7,319 nucleotides of DNA from Spirochaetaceae bacterium (GCA_031283025.1 JAITCP010000170.1:1-7319); one strand, 5' to 3'. Positions 1-7,216 are shown, counted from the first letter of the stretch. The notes: a model not told the origin generated them from the sequence alone. Program-made: numbers and translations.

Positions 1-42
1 ACAAACATGGTTAAAGACAAAATAAAACTTTGGAGTAAATAA
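1..42 (+). CDS. Possible 3' end of an upstream gene (partial)
   Basis: The frame entering at position 1 reads TNMVKDKIKLWSK and stops with TAA at 40-42, five bases before the GH42 start codon. The lysine-rich tail and the close spacing to the next gene are what one expects of a preceding gene in the same operon, whose stop lies just after the GGAG ribosome site of GH42. Thirteen codons are too few to identify a family or to prove coding, so this could equally be a chance open frame. Confidence 0.3.
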   Translation, partial: TNMVKDKIKLWSK

Positions 43-47
43 GCGAA

Positions 48-2078
48 ATGAATTTAGCGGGAAAAATAAGCAAGGTTCTCTACGGCGGGGATTACAATCC
101 CGAACAATGGCCCAGGGAAGTATGGCAGGAAGATATGCGGCTCCTCCGCCTGGCGGGGATCGACATAGTAACGCTTAACGTGTTCAGTTGGGCGGCCTTG
201 CAGCCTTCAGAAAACGAGTACGATTTTTCCACTCTGGACGCGATAATCGAAACGGTAAGCGCCGTTGAAGGCATGAAGATATGCCTTGCTACCGGAACGG
301 CTACCCACCCCGCGTGGATGGCCCGCAAGTATCCTGAAGTGCTTAGGGTTAACATTGAAGGAAACAAACGCAAATTCGGAGCGCGTCAGAATTCCTGCCC
401 CAACAGCCCCGTGTACCGTAAGTATTCGGCATTGCTGGCGCGGAAACTCGCGGAACGTTACGGCAAACTGGAAAACCTTGCCGCATGGCATATTTCCAAC
501 GAATACTGCAGCGCCTGTTACTGCGAGAACTGTGAAAAAGCTTTCCGCAAGTGGCTTATGCAAAAATACAAAACCATTGAAGCGCTTAATGCGGCATGGA
601 ACACTTCCTTTTGGGGGCATACCTACTACGACTGGGACGATATTGTTGCCCCGAGTTTTCTAAGCGAGGAATGGCCGCCGGGACGCACTTCCTGCCAGAT
701 ACAGTCTATTGATTACCGGCGCTTTAATTCAGACAGCCTTTTGGACTGTTACCTTGCGGAGGCCGGCGTCCTTAAAGAAATAACCCCCCATGTTCCGGTA
801 ACTACCAACATGATGGCAACGTATTGGGAACTGGATTACCGGAAATGGGGGAAACACATGGACTTTATCGCGTGGGACAATTACCCTGCGATGGACGCTC
901 CCTATACCCGGACCGCCATGAACCACGCGCTCATGCGGGGCTGCGGCGGGGGAAAGCCATTCGCCCTGATGGAACAGACTCCCAGCGTTACCAACTGGCG
1001 GCCCTACAATTCCCTCAAGCGGCCCGGCATTATGCGGCTGTGGAGTTATCAGGCCCTTGCCCACGGTTCGGACACGGTGATGTTTTTCCAGATGCGCCGC
1101 TCCCGCGGCTGTTGTGAAAAATTCCACGGGGCGATTATCGATCACTGCGGCCATGAAAACACCCGTGTTTTCCGTGAAACCGCCGCTCTGGGAGCGGAAC
1201 TGAAAAAACTGGGGGACGTTTTTCTGGACAGCCGCCTTGAATCGAAAGCGGCGGTTCTCTTTGACTGGGATAACTGGTGGGCGACTCATTTGTCCGCCGG
1301 GCCCACGTCGGACATGAATTACCCGGAAGAAGTGTTCCGCTTTTATAACGCGCTGGCTCGGCGCAATGTTTCTACAGACATGGTTGGTGTTGACACTCCG
1401 CTGGATTCGTACAAGCTCCTCTTTGCCCCGGTACTGTACATGGTTAAGCCGGGATTTGCCGATAAAATAAAAACATTTGTCCGCGGCGGTGGCGTCTTTG
1501 TTACCGGTTATTTTTCCGGCATGGCCGATCAAAATGATTTGGTAACGACAGAAGGCTACCCCGGCGAACTGCGTTCCCTCTGCGGCCTGTGGGTAGAGGA
1601 AACCGATGCGCTGCTTCCCGGTAATTACAACAACTTTGTCATTAAAGAAGGCCCGCTGGCCGGAACCTGGAAGGCGGATTTGCTCTGCGACATTATCCGC
1701 CCGGAAGGCGCCGAAACCATAGCCCGCTATGAAAGCGATTTTTACGCGGGAACCCCCGCTCTCTGCCGCAACAACTACGGCGGGGGCGCGGTCTGGTATT
1801 TCGGCGCCCGGCCTGATGCGGTACTTCTTGACCGCTTTGCCGCTTTAATCTGCGGCGAATGTAATATAGAGCCGGTATTCCCCCCGCATGACGGAATAGA
1901 AGCAACCCGCCGCATAAAGGACGGGCGGGAATTTGTTTTTGTGCTTAACCATAATACAGTTGAAAGCCAAATTACCATTCCCTTTGCCTGCCGGGACTTG
2001 CTGACGGATAAAAGTTTTTCCCCTTCAGAGCGCTATGCCCTTCCCGCCGCCGACGTGCTGGTTTTGGATGTTACCTGA
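48..2078 (+). CDS. GH42 beta-galactosidase
   Basis: This is a 676-residue cytoplasmic beta-galactosidase of glycoside hydrolase family 42, a retaining enzyme that removes terminal beta-linked galactose (some members act on alpha-L-arabinopyranosides). The N-terminal YGGDYNPEQW motif opens the TIM barrel (about residues 10-385). The predicted acid/base is E152 in WHISNEY and the nucleophile E309 in LMEQTPS. C117 with C157, C159 and C162 (CYCxxC) matches the zinc-binding cysteine cluster of many GH42 enzymes. The trimerisation domain begins near KAAVLFDWDNWW (residue 400) and the small C-terminal beta domain near residue 616. Length is normal for the family. There is no signal peptide, so the substrate should be an imported oligosaccharide. 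The ATG at 48 lies just before the conserved N-terminal motif and has GGAG at 32-35, with a rather long 12-nt spacer. The gene may follow another gene directly and converges on the GH95 gene. Family assignment is firm; the exact substrate is not visible. Confidence 0.96.
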   Translation: MNLAGKISKVLYGGDYNPEQWPREVWQEDMRLLRLAGIDIVTLNVFSWAALQPSENEYDFSTLDAIIETVSAVEGMKICLATGTATHPAWMARKYPEVLRVNIEGNKRKFGARQNSCPNSPVYRKYSALLARKLAERYGKLENLAAWHISNEYCSACYCENCEKAFRKWLMQKYKTIEALNAAWNTSFWGHTYYDWDDIVAPSFLSEEWPPGRTSCQIQSIDYRRFNSDSLLDCYLAEAGVLKEITPHVPVTTNMMATYWELDYRKWGKHMDFIAWDNYPAMDAPYTRTAMNHALMRGCGGGKPFALMEQTPSVTNWRPYNSLKRPGIMRLWSYQALAHGSDTVMFFQMRRSRGCCEKFHGAIIDHCGHENTRVFRETAALGAELKKLGDVFLDSRLESKAAVLFDWDNWWATHLSAGPTSDMNYPEEVFRFYNALARRNVSTDMVGVDTPLDSYKLLFAPVLYMVKPGFADKIKTFVRGGGVFVTGYFSGMADQNDLVTTEGYPGELRSLCGLWVEETDALLPGNYNNFVIKEGPLAGTWKADLLCDIIRPEGAETIARYESDFYAGTPALCRNNYGGGAVWYFGARPDAVLLDRFAALICGECNIEPVFPPHDGIEATRRIKDGREFVFVLNHNTVESQITIPFACRDLLTDKSFSPSERYALPAADVLVLDVT

Positions 2079-2087
2079 GATGTTTCT

Positions 2088-2134
2088 CACGAAGATCACG
2101 GAGGAACAAAGATCACAAAGAAGAAATTAGGAAG
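2088..2134 (+). repeat. Degenerate period-17 repeat, left arm of spacer A
   Basis: The stretch is purine-rich and built from imperfect 17-nt units. The units at 2088-2104 and 2105-2121 agree at about 12 of 17 positions, and AAGATCAC recurs exactly 17 bases apart (2092 and 2109). It starts ten bases after the GH42 stop codon. A related sequence in opposite orientation lies at 2226-2267, so the two form a very imperfect inverted pair around the spacer. No protein-coding role is apparent. Confidence 0.6.
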
Positions 2135-2186
2135 CTAAGTTAGCAAGTATAATGGATTGTCAACACGCTTAGATAGTGTCTGTCCA

Positions 2187-2203
2187 CAAAGTCGGTTACT
2201 TTG
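2187..2203. repeat. Small hairpin with CGGTT loop
   Basis: CAAAGT (2187-2192) and ACTTTG (2198-2203) are perfect inverted arms around the loop CGGTT. No T-run follows on either strand, so it is not a canonical intrinsic terminator, although it sits between two convergent genes. The same CGGTT loop occurs in the much longer hairpin at 7205-7241. Confidence 0.5.
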
Positions 2204-2225
2204 CGGTTAGATAACAAAAATTTGT

Positions 2226-2267
2226 CTTCCTCTTTGTGTTCTTCTAATCTTTGCGATCTCCTTCGTA
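2226..2267 (-). repeat. Degenerate repeat, right arm of spacer A, overlapping the GH95 3' end
   Basis: Read on the minus strand this resembles the left arm (ACGAAG, GATC, CAAAGA and ACACAAAG words). It is inverted relative to 2088-2134. It contains the GH95 stop codon (2244-2246) and supplies the last codons of that gene (YEGDRKD), which suggests that repeat sequence has grown into the gene end or that the gene ends by reading into it. Confidence 0.5.
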
Positions 2268-4574
2268 TGAATTTCTTAGGGGACTGGTTTCCCCCGGCTC
2301 CAGTACCATTTCCCGGCTTTCATTTCCATTGCGCAGTAAAACAGGAAGCGCCGTTTTTCCGTTGTTCCGTATCACAAGCGAAACGGGCCGGCTGTTTTGC
2401 CAATGAAGATCAAGTTCCAGGTTTCCCTTTGCGCGCAGCCCTGTAACACTGCCTGAGGGCCATTTTTCCGGAAGGGCGGGGAGTAAGTCCAGCAGTACCC
2501 GCATTGTGTTTGATTCGCTGTAACGGATGCGGCTCCGGACAAGCATCCGCGCTATCCCCGCCAGCGCCCCAAAATTGCCGTCGATCTGGAAGGGGGGGCC
2601 GTTGTTGAAAAGATTGGGCAGGGTAAATTCGCTGAACAACGCATTAAGATTATCCAGGGCAGCTTTACCGTCTCCCAGCCTTGCCATAAAATTGACAAGC
2701 CATGCCCGGCTCCAGCCGGTATGCCCCCCGCTGTGGGCAAGGCGGCGTTCCAGTGTTTTGCGGGCGGCTGCGGCAAGCTCCGGCGTTTCATCCACGGTGA
2801 TTGCGTCCCCCGGACAGAGCGCCCACAAATGGGAAAAATGGCGGTGCCCCGGTTCGGCTTCTTCGTATTCATCGTTCCATTCGCGGATCGTTCCGTTGGC
2901 GTGAATTGCCGGAGCGGGTATGCGGGTAAGAATCGAATGGAACACTTTAGCGTCGTTATCTGTAATCCCAAGAATTTCCGCGGCGCGGATAGTAACCAGA
3001 AAGAGCTTGCGCAAAATCTGGTTGTCCATTTCGCAGCCTGTGCAAAGGCTGCACGTGTCCCCGTTAAGAAGATAACTGTTTTCCGGCGAAAGGGAAGGGG
3101 AGGCCGCAAGGCAGGGTTCCCCGTCTTCGTTTACCCGTTTTCCCGGAACCAGAAAATCAGCAAAAAATATACTTGCTTCTTTTAAGAGGTAAAAATACCG
3201 GGCAAGAAATTCCCTGTCCAGGGTATGCTCATAATGTTCCCAAATATGCAGGGTAAGCCAGGCCGCTCCCAAAGCCCAATAGGAGCCGGGGAGCCAGTAA
3301 TCCCTGGGAGCGGTGTCGCCCCAAACGTCAGTATTGTGGTGGGCGGTAAAGCCCCGGCAGCCGTACATAATTTCTGCGGTATTTTTGCCGTTGGGGTACA
3401 TTCGTTCAAGCAGATCAAAAAGCGGCTGTTCGGTTTCCGCCAGATTGCACATACAGGCAGGCCAGTAATTCATCTGGGTATTGATATTGATCGTATAGTC
3501 GCTGCCCCAGGGGGGATCAATATGGTGGTTCCATATCCCCTGTAAATTGGCCGGCAGCGTACCGGGCCTGCTGGAAGAAACAAGCAGATACCTGCAAAAA
3601 TTAAAGTACCGGACTGTTTCCGCATTGCCGGGTAATTTCAGTTCCATGCGGCTGTACCATGATCGATACTCCCGGATGTGTTCTTCCAAAAGCCGCTCCC
3701 AGATTTCAGTAACGCCGCTTCCCCATTCTGCCGCGTTGTTTGCAGCGATATTTGCGGCGCGGTTTAGAGAGGATATGCAGGCGGCTGTATAATCCTGTTC
3801 CCGGAAGCCGGTGCGGATGTCAACAAGGAGCAGGGCTTCATCGGCGTTTTCTACCGTAAGAAAACCGCCCCGGCTGCGCAGTTCTCCGCCTTTGCGGACT
3901 GCCTTTATCATGGCGCAAAAGGGAATGTCGGCATCACGGATAATGAAAGCGGCGTCTTCCGTATTTCCCTGCCGGTCAAAAAAGACGCCGCGGTTCAGAG
4001 AAGCGCGAAAGGCAATTTTACCGGAGACGGGCTTCCCGTCCGGGCGGGCGGCGCTGAAACGCAGAACCAGAATACCCGCGGGGGCGGAAATGAAACATTC
4101 CCTTTTATACGCCGTGCCGTCATATTCAAAAGAAAGGGTATGGACAGCCTGTGCAATATCAAGTTCCCGGCGGTAGTTTTCTGTTCCGGTAAGGAGCGGG
4201 CCGCAACGGGTTCCCGACCGGGAATCACCAAAGCCGCTGGCAGCGTTATTGGGGGAAAAGTCGATGAGAAGTTCCCCGGCAGTTTGATATGCCCGCTGGG
4301 ACGCGGGCACGCCGCTGAAACATTCAAGACAGGATTCTTCCGCTTCTTTAACGCGGCCCTCGTTCAGGAGGCGCCGTATTACGGGAAGGGCTTCCCTTGC
4401 CGCGCTGTTGTTGCGATTCCGGTAAATGCCGGACCAGATCGAATCTTCGTTTAATTGAATCCTCTCCCTGTCCGGTATGCCAAAGACCATGGCCCCAAGC
4501 CTGCCGTTTCCCAGAGGCAGGGCTTCCTCCCATTGCGCCGCGGGGGCATTAAAGCCAATTACATTTGTTACCAT
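2244..4574 (-). CDS. GH95 alpha-L-fucosidase (probable alpha-1,2-fucosidase)
   Basis: This 776-residue protein belongs to glycoside hydrolase family 95, inverting enzymes that typically hydrolyse Fuc-alpha1,2-Gal; some members act on alpha-L-galactosides. The N-terminal beta domain carries WEEALPLGNGRLGAMVFG and IQLNEDSIWSG. The (alpha/alpha)6 barrel carries NLQGIWN, then NIN at N363/N365 within NINTQMNYW, SLSPEN with E498 as probable general acid, GHRHFSHLW, and FQIDGNFG with D665. By order and spacing these match the Asn-x-Asn, Glu and Asp catalytic set described for the bifidobacterial enzyme AfcA; the match was made by eye. There is no signal peptide, so it is probably cytoplasmic. The ATG at 4574 is preferred over an in-frame TTG at 4607 because AGGG sits 7 nt before it and the longer frame runs through repeat sequence. 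It lies downstream of the GH5 pair across a 211-bp spacer and converges on GH42. The last residues are repeat-derived. Confidence 0.95.
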   Translation of the reverse strand: MVTNVIGFNAPAAQWEEALPLGNGRLGAMVFGIPDRERIQLNEDSIWSGIYRNRNNSAAREALPVIRRLLNEGRVKEAEESCLECFSGVPASQRAYQTAGELLIDFSPNNAASGFGDSRSGTRCGPLLTGTENYRRELDIAQAVHTLSFEYDGTAYKRECFISAPAGILVLRFSAARPDGKPVSGKIAFRASLNRGVFFDRQGNTEDAAFIIRDADIPFCAMIKAVRKGGELRSRGGFLTVENADEALLLVDIRTGFREQDYTAACISSLNRAANIAANNAAEWGSGVTEIWERLLEEHIREYRSWYSRMELKLPGNAETVRYFNFCRYLLVSSSRPGTLPANLQGIWNHHIDPPWGSDYTININTQMNYWPACMCNLAETEQPLFDLLERMYPNGKNTAEIMYGCRGFTAHHNTDVWGDTAPRDYWLPGSYWALGAAWLTLHIWEHYEHTLDREFLARYFYLLKEASIFFADFLVPGKRVNEDGEPCLAASPSLSPENSYLLNGDTCSLCTGCEMDNQILRKLFLVTIRAAEILGITDNDAKVFHSILTRIPAPAIHANGTIREWNDEYEEAEPGHRHFSHLWALCPGDAITVDETPELAAAARKTLERRLAHSGGHTGWSRAWLVNFMARLGDGKAALDNLNALFSEFTLPNLFNNGPPFQIDGNFGALAGIARMLVRSRIRYSESNTMRVLLDLLPALPEKWPSGSVTGLRAKGNLELDLHWQNSRPVSLVIRNNGKTALPVLLRNGNESREMVLEPGETSPLRNSYEGDRKD

Positions 4575-4581
4575 ATACCGA

Positions 4582-4585
4582 CCCT
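4582..4585 (-). promoter_or_regulatory. Ribosome binding site of the GH95 gene
   Basis: On the minus strand AGGG lies 7 nt before the ATG at 4574-4572. No comparable site precedes the in-frame TTG at 4607-4605, so this site decides the start. Confidence 0.55.
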
Positions 4586-4592
4586 GTTTTAT

Positions 4593-4615
4593 CACGCCAA
4601 GGCGCAAAGACGCAG
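4593..4615 (+). repeat. Degenerate repeat, left arm of spacer B
   Basis: This is a GCGCAAAGACGCAG-type sequence just upstream of the GH95 ribosome site. It is similar in word content, but opposite in orientation, to the sequence at 4725-4758 at the other end of the same spacer. It falls in the untranslated leader if GH95 starts at 4574. Confidence 0.45.
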
Positions 4616-4642
4616 TTCTAAACTAATCCATTGACTATTCTG

Positions 4643-4671
4643 AATATGCCAATAAAAATCATGAATATCAA
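4643..4671 (-). promoter_or_regulatory. Candidate sigma-70 promoter for the GH95 gene
   Basis: On the minus strand TTGATA (4671-4666, five of six consensus bases) and CATATT (4648-4643, four of six) are separated by exactly 17 bases, about 70 bases upstream of the ATG. The -35 box directly abuts the hairpin at 4672-4709, so that dyad could influence initiation. This is a prediction by pattern only. Confidence 0.35.
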
Positions 4672-4709
4672 TAGAGTTGTTCAAGAACTTCAGTTTTTGA
4701 ACAACTCTA
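4672..4709. repeat. 17-bp-stem hairpin between the GH5 and GH95 genes
   Basis: Arm 4672-4688 pairs with 4693-4709 around a TTCA loop; all 17 pairs are Watson-Crick except one G-T. On the minus strand the nearest T-run is over a dozen bases past the stem, so it is a poor match to an intrinsic terminator, although it sits about 80 bases after the GH5 stop codon. Its centre AACTTCAGTTTTTG (4686-4699) recurs exactly, inverted, in the hairpin at 7289-7319. Confidence 0.8.
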
Positions 4710-4724
4710 ATATAAAAACATCCT

Positions 4725-4758
4725 CAGCGTTCTCTGCGCCACTGCGTTCTCTACGCGA
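4725..4758 (+). repeat. Two 17-nt imperfect direct repeats, right arm of spacer B
   Basis: Units 4725-4741 and 4742-4758 match at 14 of 17 positions and share GCGTTCTCT. The minus strand reads as GCGCAGAGAACGC-type words, comparable to the CGAAGATCACG words of the repeat at 2088-2134, which has the same 17-base period. It lies 27 bases beyond the GH5 stop codon. Confidence 0.6.
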
Positions 4759-4785
4759 AATAATTGACAGATAATGCGTATGGCG

Positions 4786-5964
4786 TCATCTTTTAATGTT
4801 TGCCCACGTTTCTTTGAGGGCGCCGCTCATGGCATAGGAACTTTCGGGGCCGCGCTTAATGTCGTTGCCGGTGTCCCAGAAAACAGGGCAAATGCCGTTG
4901 TTAAGGCAGATTTGCGTAACGGCGGTGATCCATCGGGAGCGGGCCGCTTCGATCTTGGTTTTGCTGAACGTTACGCCGTATTCGCCCAGAATAACCGGAA
5001 TTCCCTTGTCTATAAACCGTTTTCGTATTTTGGCAAATTGATCAGAAAGCTCCACGTAATCCGCGCGGGCGCCCCAGTCGGTTTGGTTTTTGCCCCAGGA
5101 TTCATCTTTTTCCAGAATGCAAAAAACAGCCGGAGTATAGTAATGAACTGAAAGGATCAGCCGGTCCTTTGGCGTATCACCGGGCATACGAAAGAGCGGA
5201 TCGCAGGTTAAGTCGATGTCGGTGTAGTAACCGGAAACAAGGAGAAACCGTGAAGCATTTTTGCCGCCTGCCGCGCGAACCGTGTTGACAAAGGCCTGAT
5301 TAAGGCCGTTCAGTATGTTGTAGGCTTCCCCCTTCCTGCCGTTGGTGGAGGAGTCCCACTGGTTCCACATTTTGAAGCCAACCTCGTTCATGGCCTCGAA
5401 AATCAATTTGTCTGAAGCTCCGGAAAAACGCGCGGCGATTTGCTTCCACACTGCGGAAAATTGTTTTGTTACGCCGATGGGATCATCCCCGGCTTTCAGT
5501 ATCCAGCTTTTGTCGCTTTCACCGCCGTCATGGTGCAGGTTGAGGATGCAGTACATATCTTCGTCCAGTATCCACTTTACGACTTCTTCTACACGTTTCA
5601 TCCATGTTTCAGCAATGGCGTAATTCGGCCCCGGCCCCATGTTTTCCGCCCAGGTAACCGGCAGGCGGATGGTTGTGTAGCCGTACTTTTTGAGGGCGGC
5701 AATAAATTCTTTTGTTATTTTGGGATTCCCCCAGCCTGTTTCTCCGGCAAGCCAGGTATTGGTACCGATACTGTCCAGGGTATTGCCTATGTTTATCCCG
5801 ATTCCCATATCCCGCATCAGCGCCGTGGCGGGATTGTCCGGGACAGGTTCTACGGCGGGCAGCGCGTCCGTTGTTCCGCAGGAAACTGAAACAAGCGCAA
5901 GGATCAACAACGCCGCCGCAACCAACAACATCGCGGGGAAAAAGTTTTTGAACAGGTACTTCAT
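4786..5964 (-). CDS. GH5 endo-beta-glucanase/xyloglucanase lipoprotein (downstream paralog)
   Basis: This 392-residue glycoside hydrolase family 5 enzyme, most like GH5_4, is a retaining endo-beta-1,4-glucanase of cellulose-, mixed-linkage- or xyloglucan-type substrates. MKYLFKNFF followed by a hydrophobic stretch leads to SVSC with C29 as probable lipidated cysteine; serine at -1 and -3 is the relaxed lipobox common in spirochaetes. A short Pro/Ala linker precedes the catalytic domain (about 49-385), which shows GINIGNTLDS, GETGWGNP, TIRLPVTW, LHHD (H144, H145), acid/base E194 in FEAMNEVG, HYYTP (H274), nucleophile E328 in VILGEYG and FWDTG (W363). No carbohydrate-binding module is present. 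The start has AAGGA at a 6-nt spacing. The gene follows its paralog by 9 nt, which implies one operon and likely translational coupling. It has about six residues inserted before GETGWGNP that the paralog lacks. The family is firm, the polymer cleaved is not. Confidence 0.95.
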   Translation of the reverse strand: MKYLFKNFFPAMLLVAAALLILALVSVSCGTTDALPAVEPVPDNPATALMRDMGIGINIGNTLDSIGTNTWLAGETGWGNPKITKEFIAALKKYGYTTIRLPVTWAENMGPGPNYAIAETWMKRVEEVVKWILDEDMYCILNLHHDGGESDKSWILKAGDDPIGVTKQFSAVWKQIAARFSGASDKLIFEAMNEVGFKMWNQWDSSTNGRKGEAYNILNGLNQAFVNTVRAAGGKNASRFLLVSGYYTDIDLTCDPLFRMPGDTPKDRLILSVHYYTPAVFCILEKDESWGKNQTDWGARADYVELSDQFAKIRKRFIDKGIPVILGEYGVTFSKTKIEAARSRWITAVTQICLNNGICPVFWDTGNDIKRGPESSYAMSGALKETWANIKR

Positions 5965-5970
5965 AATTAT

Positions 5971-5975
5971 TCCTT
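5971..5975 (-). promoter_or_regulatory. Ribosome binding site of the downstream GH5 gene
   Basis: AAGGA on the minus strand lies 6 nt before the ATG at 5964-5962 and overlaps the TAA stop of the upstream GH5 gene (5976-5974). This arrangement favours coupled translation of the two paralogs. Confidence 0.7.
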
Positions 5976-7131
5976 ACAGCAACGGCAGCACCGTTTCCAA
6001 AACTTCTTTCAGGGCAGGGCTTATAACGGAAGGAGTATCACGGTAAATCTCGCCCATGTCGTGAAAGCCGGACGACGTTTTACCGCCGTTGTCCCAGAGT
6101 ACGGGACAAATGCCCAGCTCAATACATTTTTGGGTAACCCTTGTCAGCCAGTTAACGCGCTGGTCCTTATCGGGCAGTTTGTTATTTACTATATTGTATT
6201 CGCCCAAAATAACCGGAATTCCATTGTCTATAAATGCGGTTTTTAATTTATTGAACAGGCTGTTAAGCGTGTTATAATCCTGGGCAGTCCCCCAGGTAGC
6301 GGCAGTGCCCGCTCCGGCAAAATTCCAGGGCGTATAATAATGAACAGAAAGAGTCAGGCGGTCATCAATATTGTCGGAAGGCATTTTGAACAAAGGATCG
6401 CAGGTGTTGTCAATGTCGGTCCAATAGCCGGAAATAAGCAGGAAACGAAATTTGTTGTTGTAACCGGCGGCGCGGACGGTGTTGACAAAGGTCTGGTTAA
6501 GCAGATTAAGTATGCGGTACGCTTCCGCCTTTTGCGCCGCCTGGCCGCCCTGATAGCGTTTCCAAAGATCATCAAAACCGATTTCATTCATGGCTTCAAA
6601 AATAAGGTAATCAGAGGAATGTGAAAACCGGTTGGCTATTTGCGCCCAGACTGCGGCTAATTGATCCGCCACCGCCGTAACATTTGCCCCGTTATCCGGG
6701 TAATTTTTTTGGGCGTTTTGTATCCAGGATTTGGCGTTACCATGTCCGTCATGGTGAATATTTATGATGACGTACAAGTTTTCATCAAGACACCAGTTTA
6801 CTATTGTTTCCACGCGGTCCAGCCATGCGGCCTTAATCGTGTAATCCGGCGCGGGCTCAAGGTTTTCCGCCCATGTAACGGGAAGCCTTATGGTTTTGTA
6901 ACCGTAGTTTTTCAGGGCTCTGATGAACGCCCGGTTTATCTGTACGTTCCCCCATGCCGTTTCCCCGCCCCAACTGTCCAGACTGTTGCCTATATTAAAA
7001 CCAAGCCCCATGTCCTTAACAAAATCTTTGGCGGTAATTAAACGCTCAGGCTCGATAAAAGTATCTTCTTCCACCGGCTCCAGAGGGCAGGCGCCAAGCA
7101 GCAAAATGCAAAGAGCGGCGCAGGATGCCAT
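5974..7131 (-). CDS. GH5 endo-beta-glucanase/xyloglucanase lipoprotein (upstream paralog)
   Basis: This 385-residue GH5_4-like endo-beta-1,4-glucanase is clearly homologous to the next gene, with over half of aligned residues identical by eye. A hydrophobic N-terminus ends in a canonical lipobox LLGAC (C15). The catalytic domain (about 36-375) shows GFNIGNSLDS, GETAWGN, TIRLPVTWAEN, IHHDG (H126, H127), acid/base E183 in FEAMNEIG, HYYTP (H264), nucleophile E311 in VILGEYN and LWDNGG (W346). The residue after the nucleophile Glu-Tyr is Asn, where the paralog and most relatives have Gly. The ATG at 7131 is the only ATG, GTG or TTG in this frame up to the window edge. It lacks a clear ribosome site and gives a signal with no basic residue before the hydrophobic core, and the frame stays open for 62 codons upstream. 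The true start may therefore lie further up. It heads a two-gene operon. Confidence 0.92.
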   Translation of the reverse strand: MASCAALCILLLGACPLEPVEEDTFIEPERLITAKDFVKDMGLGFNIGNSLDSWGGETAWGNVQINRAFIRALKNYGYKTIRLPVTWAENLEPAPDYTIKAAWLDRVETIVNWCLDENLYVIINIHHDGHGNAKSWIQNAQKNYPDNGANVTAVADQLAAVWAQIANRFSHSSDYLIFEAMNEIGFDDLWKRYQGGQAAQKAEAYRILNLLNQTFVNTVRAAGYNNKFRFLLISGYWTDIDNTCDPLFKMPSDNIDDRLTLSVHYYTPWNFAGAGTAATWGTAQDYNTLNSLFNKLKTAFIDNGIPVILGEYNIVNNKLPDKDQRVNWLTRVTQKCIELGICPVLWDNGGKTSSGFHDMGEIYRDTPSVISPALKEVLETVLPLL

Positions 7132-7189
7132 ATACGCTAAATTTTCACTTTTTACCGCCTGCCTGCGCAGGTATGCGGAGGGGCACGGA

Positions 7190-7216
7190 GTTATAAGATG
7201 AATGAGCCATTTCCAA
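7190..7216 (-). promoter_or_regulatory. Weak candidate promoter for the GH5 operon
   Basis: On the minus strand TTGGAA (7216-7211) and TATAAC (7195-7190) are 15 bases apart, or 16 if TTTGGA is used as the -35. The -35 falls inside a hairpin arm. Spacing is short, so this is only a candidate. Confidence 0.2.

Noticed and set aside
729..1532. Long open frame (267 codons) on the minus strand within the GH42 gene
   Set aside because: It is antisense to a gene with intact catalytic motifs, shows no recognisable domain, and is best explained as a shadow of the coding frame.
2148..2153. Perfect TATAAT on the plus strand in the convergent spacer
   Set aside because: There is no -35-like hexamer about 17 bases upstream and no plus-strand gene follows.
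2146..2163. TTGACA and TATACT on the minus strand, resembling a promoter
   Set aside because: The boxes are only 6 bases apart, far from the roughly 17 required, and no gene lies suitably downstream on that strand.
2079..2243. Bidirectional intrinsic terminator between GH42 and GH95
   Set aside because: Expected here, but the hairpins found (2187-2203 and the short palindrome 2134-2144) are not followed by T-runs on either strand.
2088..2267. CRISPR-like array
   Set aside because: The 17-nt units are adjacent and degenerate, with no unique spacers between conserved repeats.
2552..3109. 185-codon frame on the same strand as GH95 but in another phase
   Set aside because: It lies wholly inside the GH95 catalytic domain and its translation has no family-like motifs.
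4572..4607. Extended GH95 start at the in-frame TTG (4607)
   Set aside because: The extension reads through repeat sequence, has no ribosome site, and the ATG at 4574 has AGGG at good spacing.
5440..5889. 149-codon plus-strand frame opposite the downstream GH5 gene
   Set aside because: It is antisense to the signal and barrel region of a clear GH5 gene and has no independent evidence of coding.
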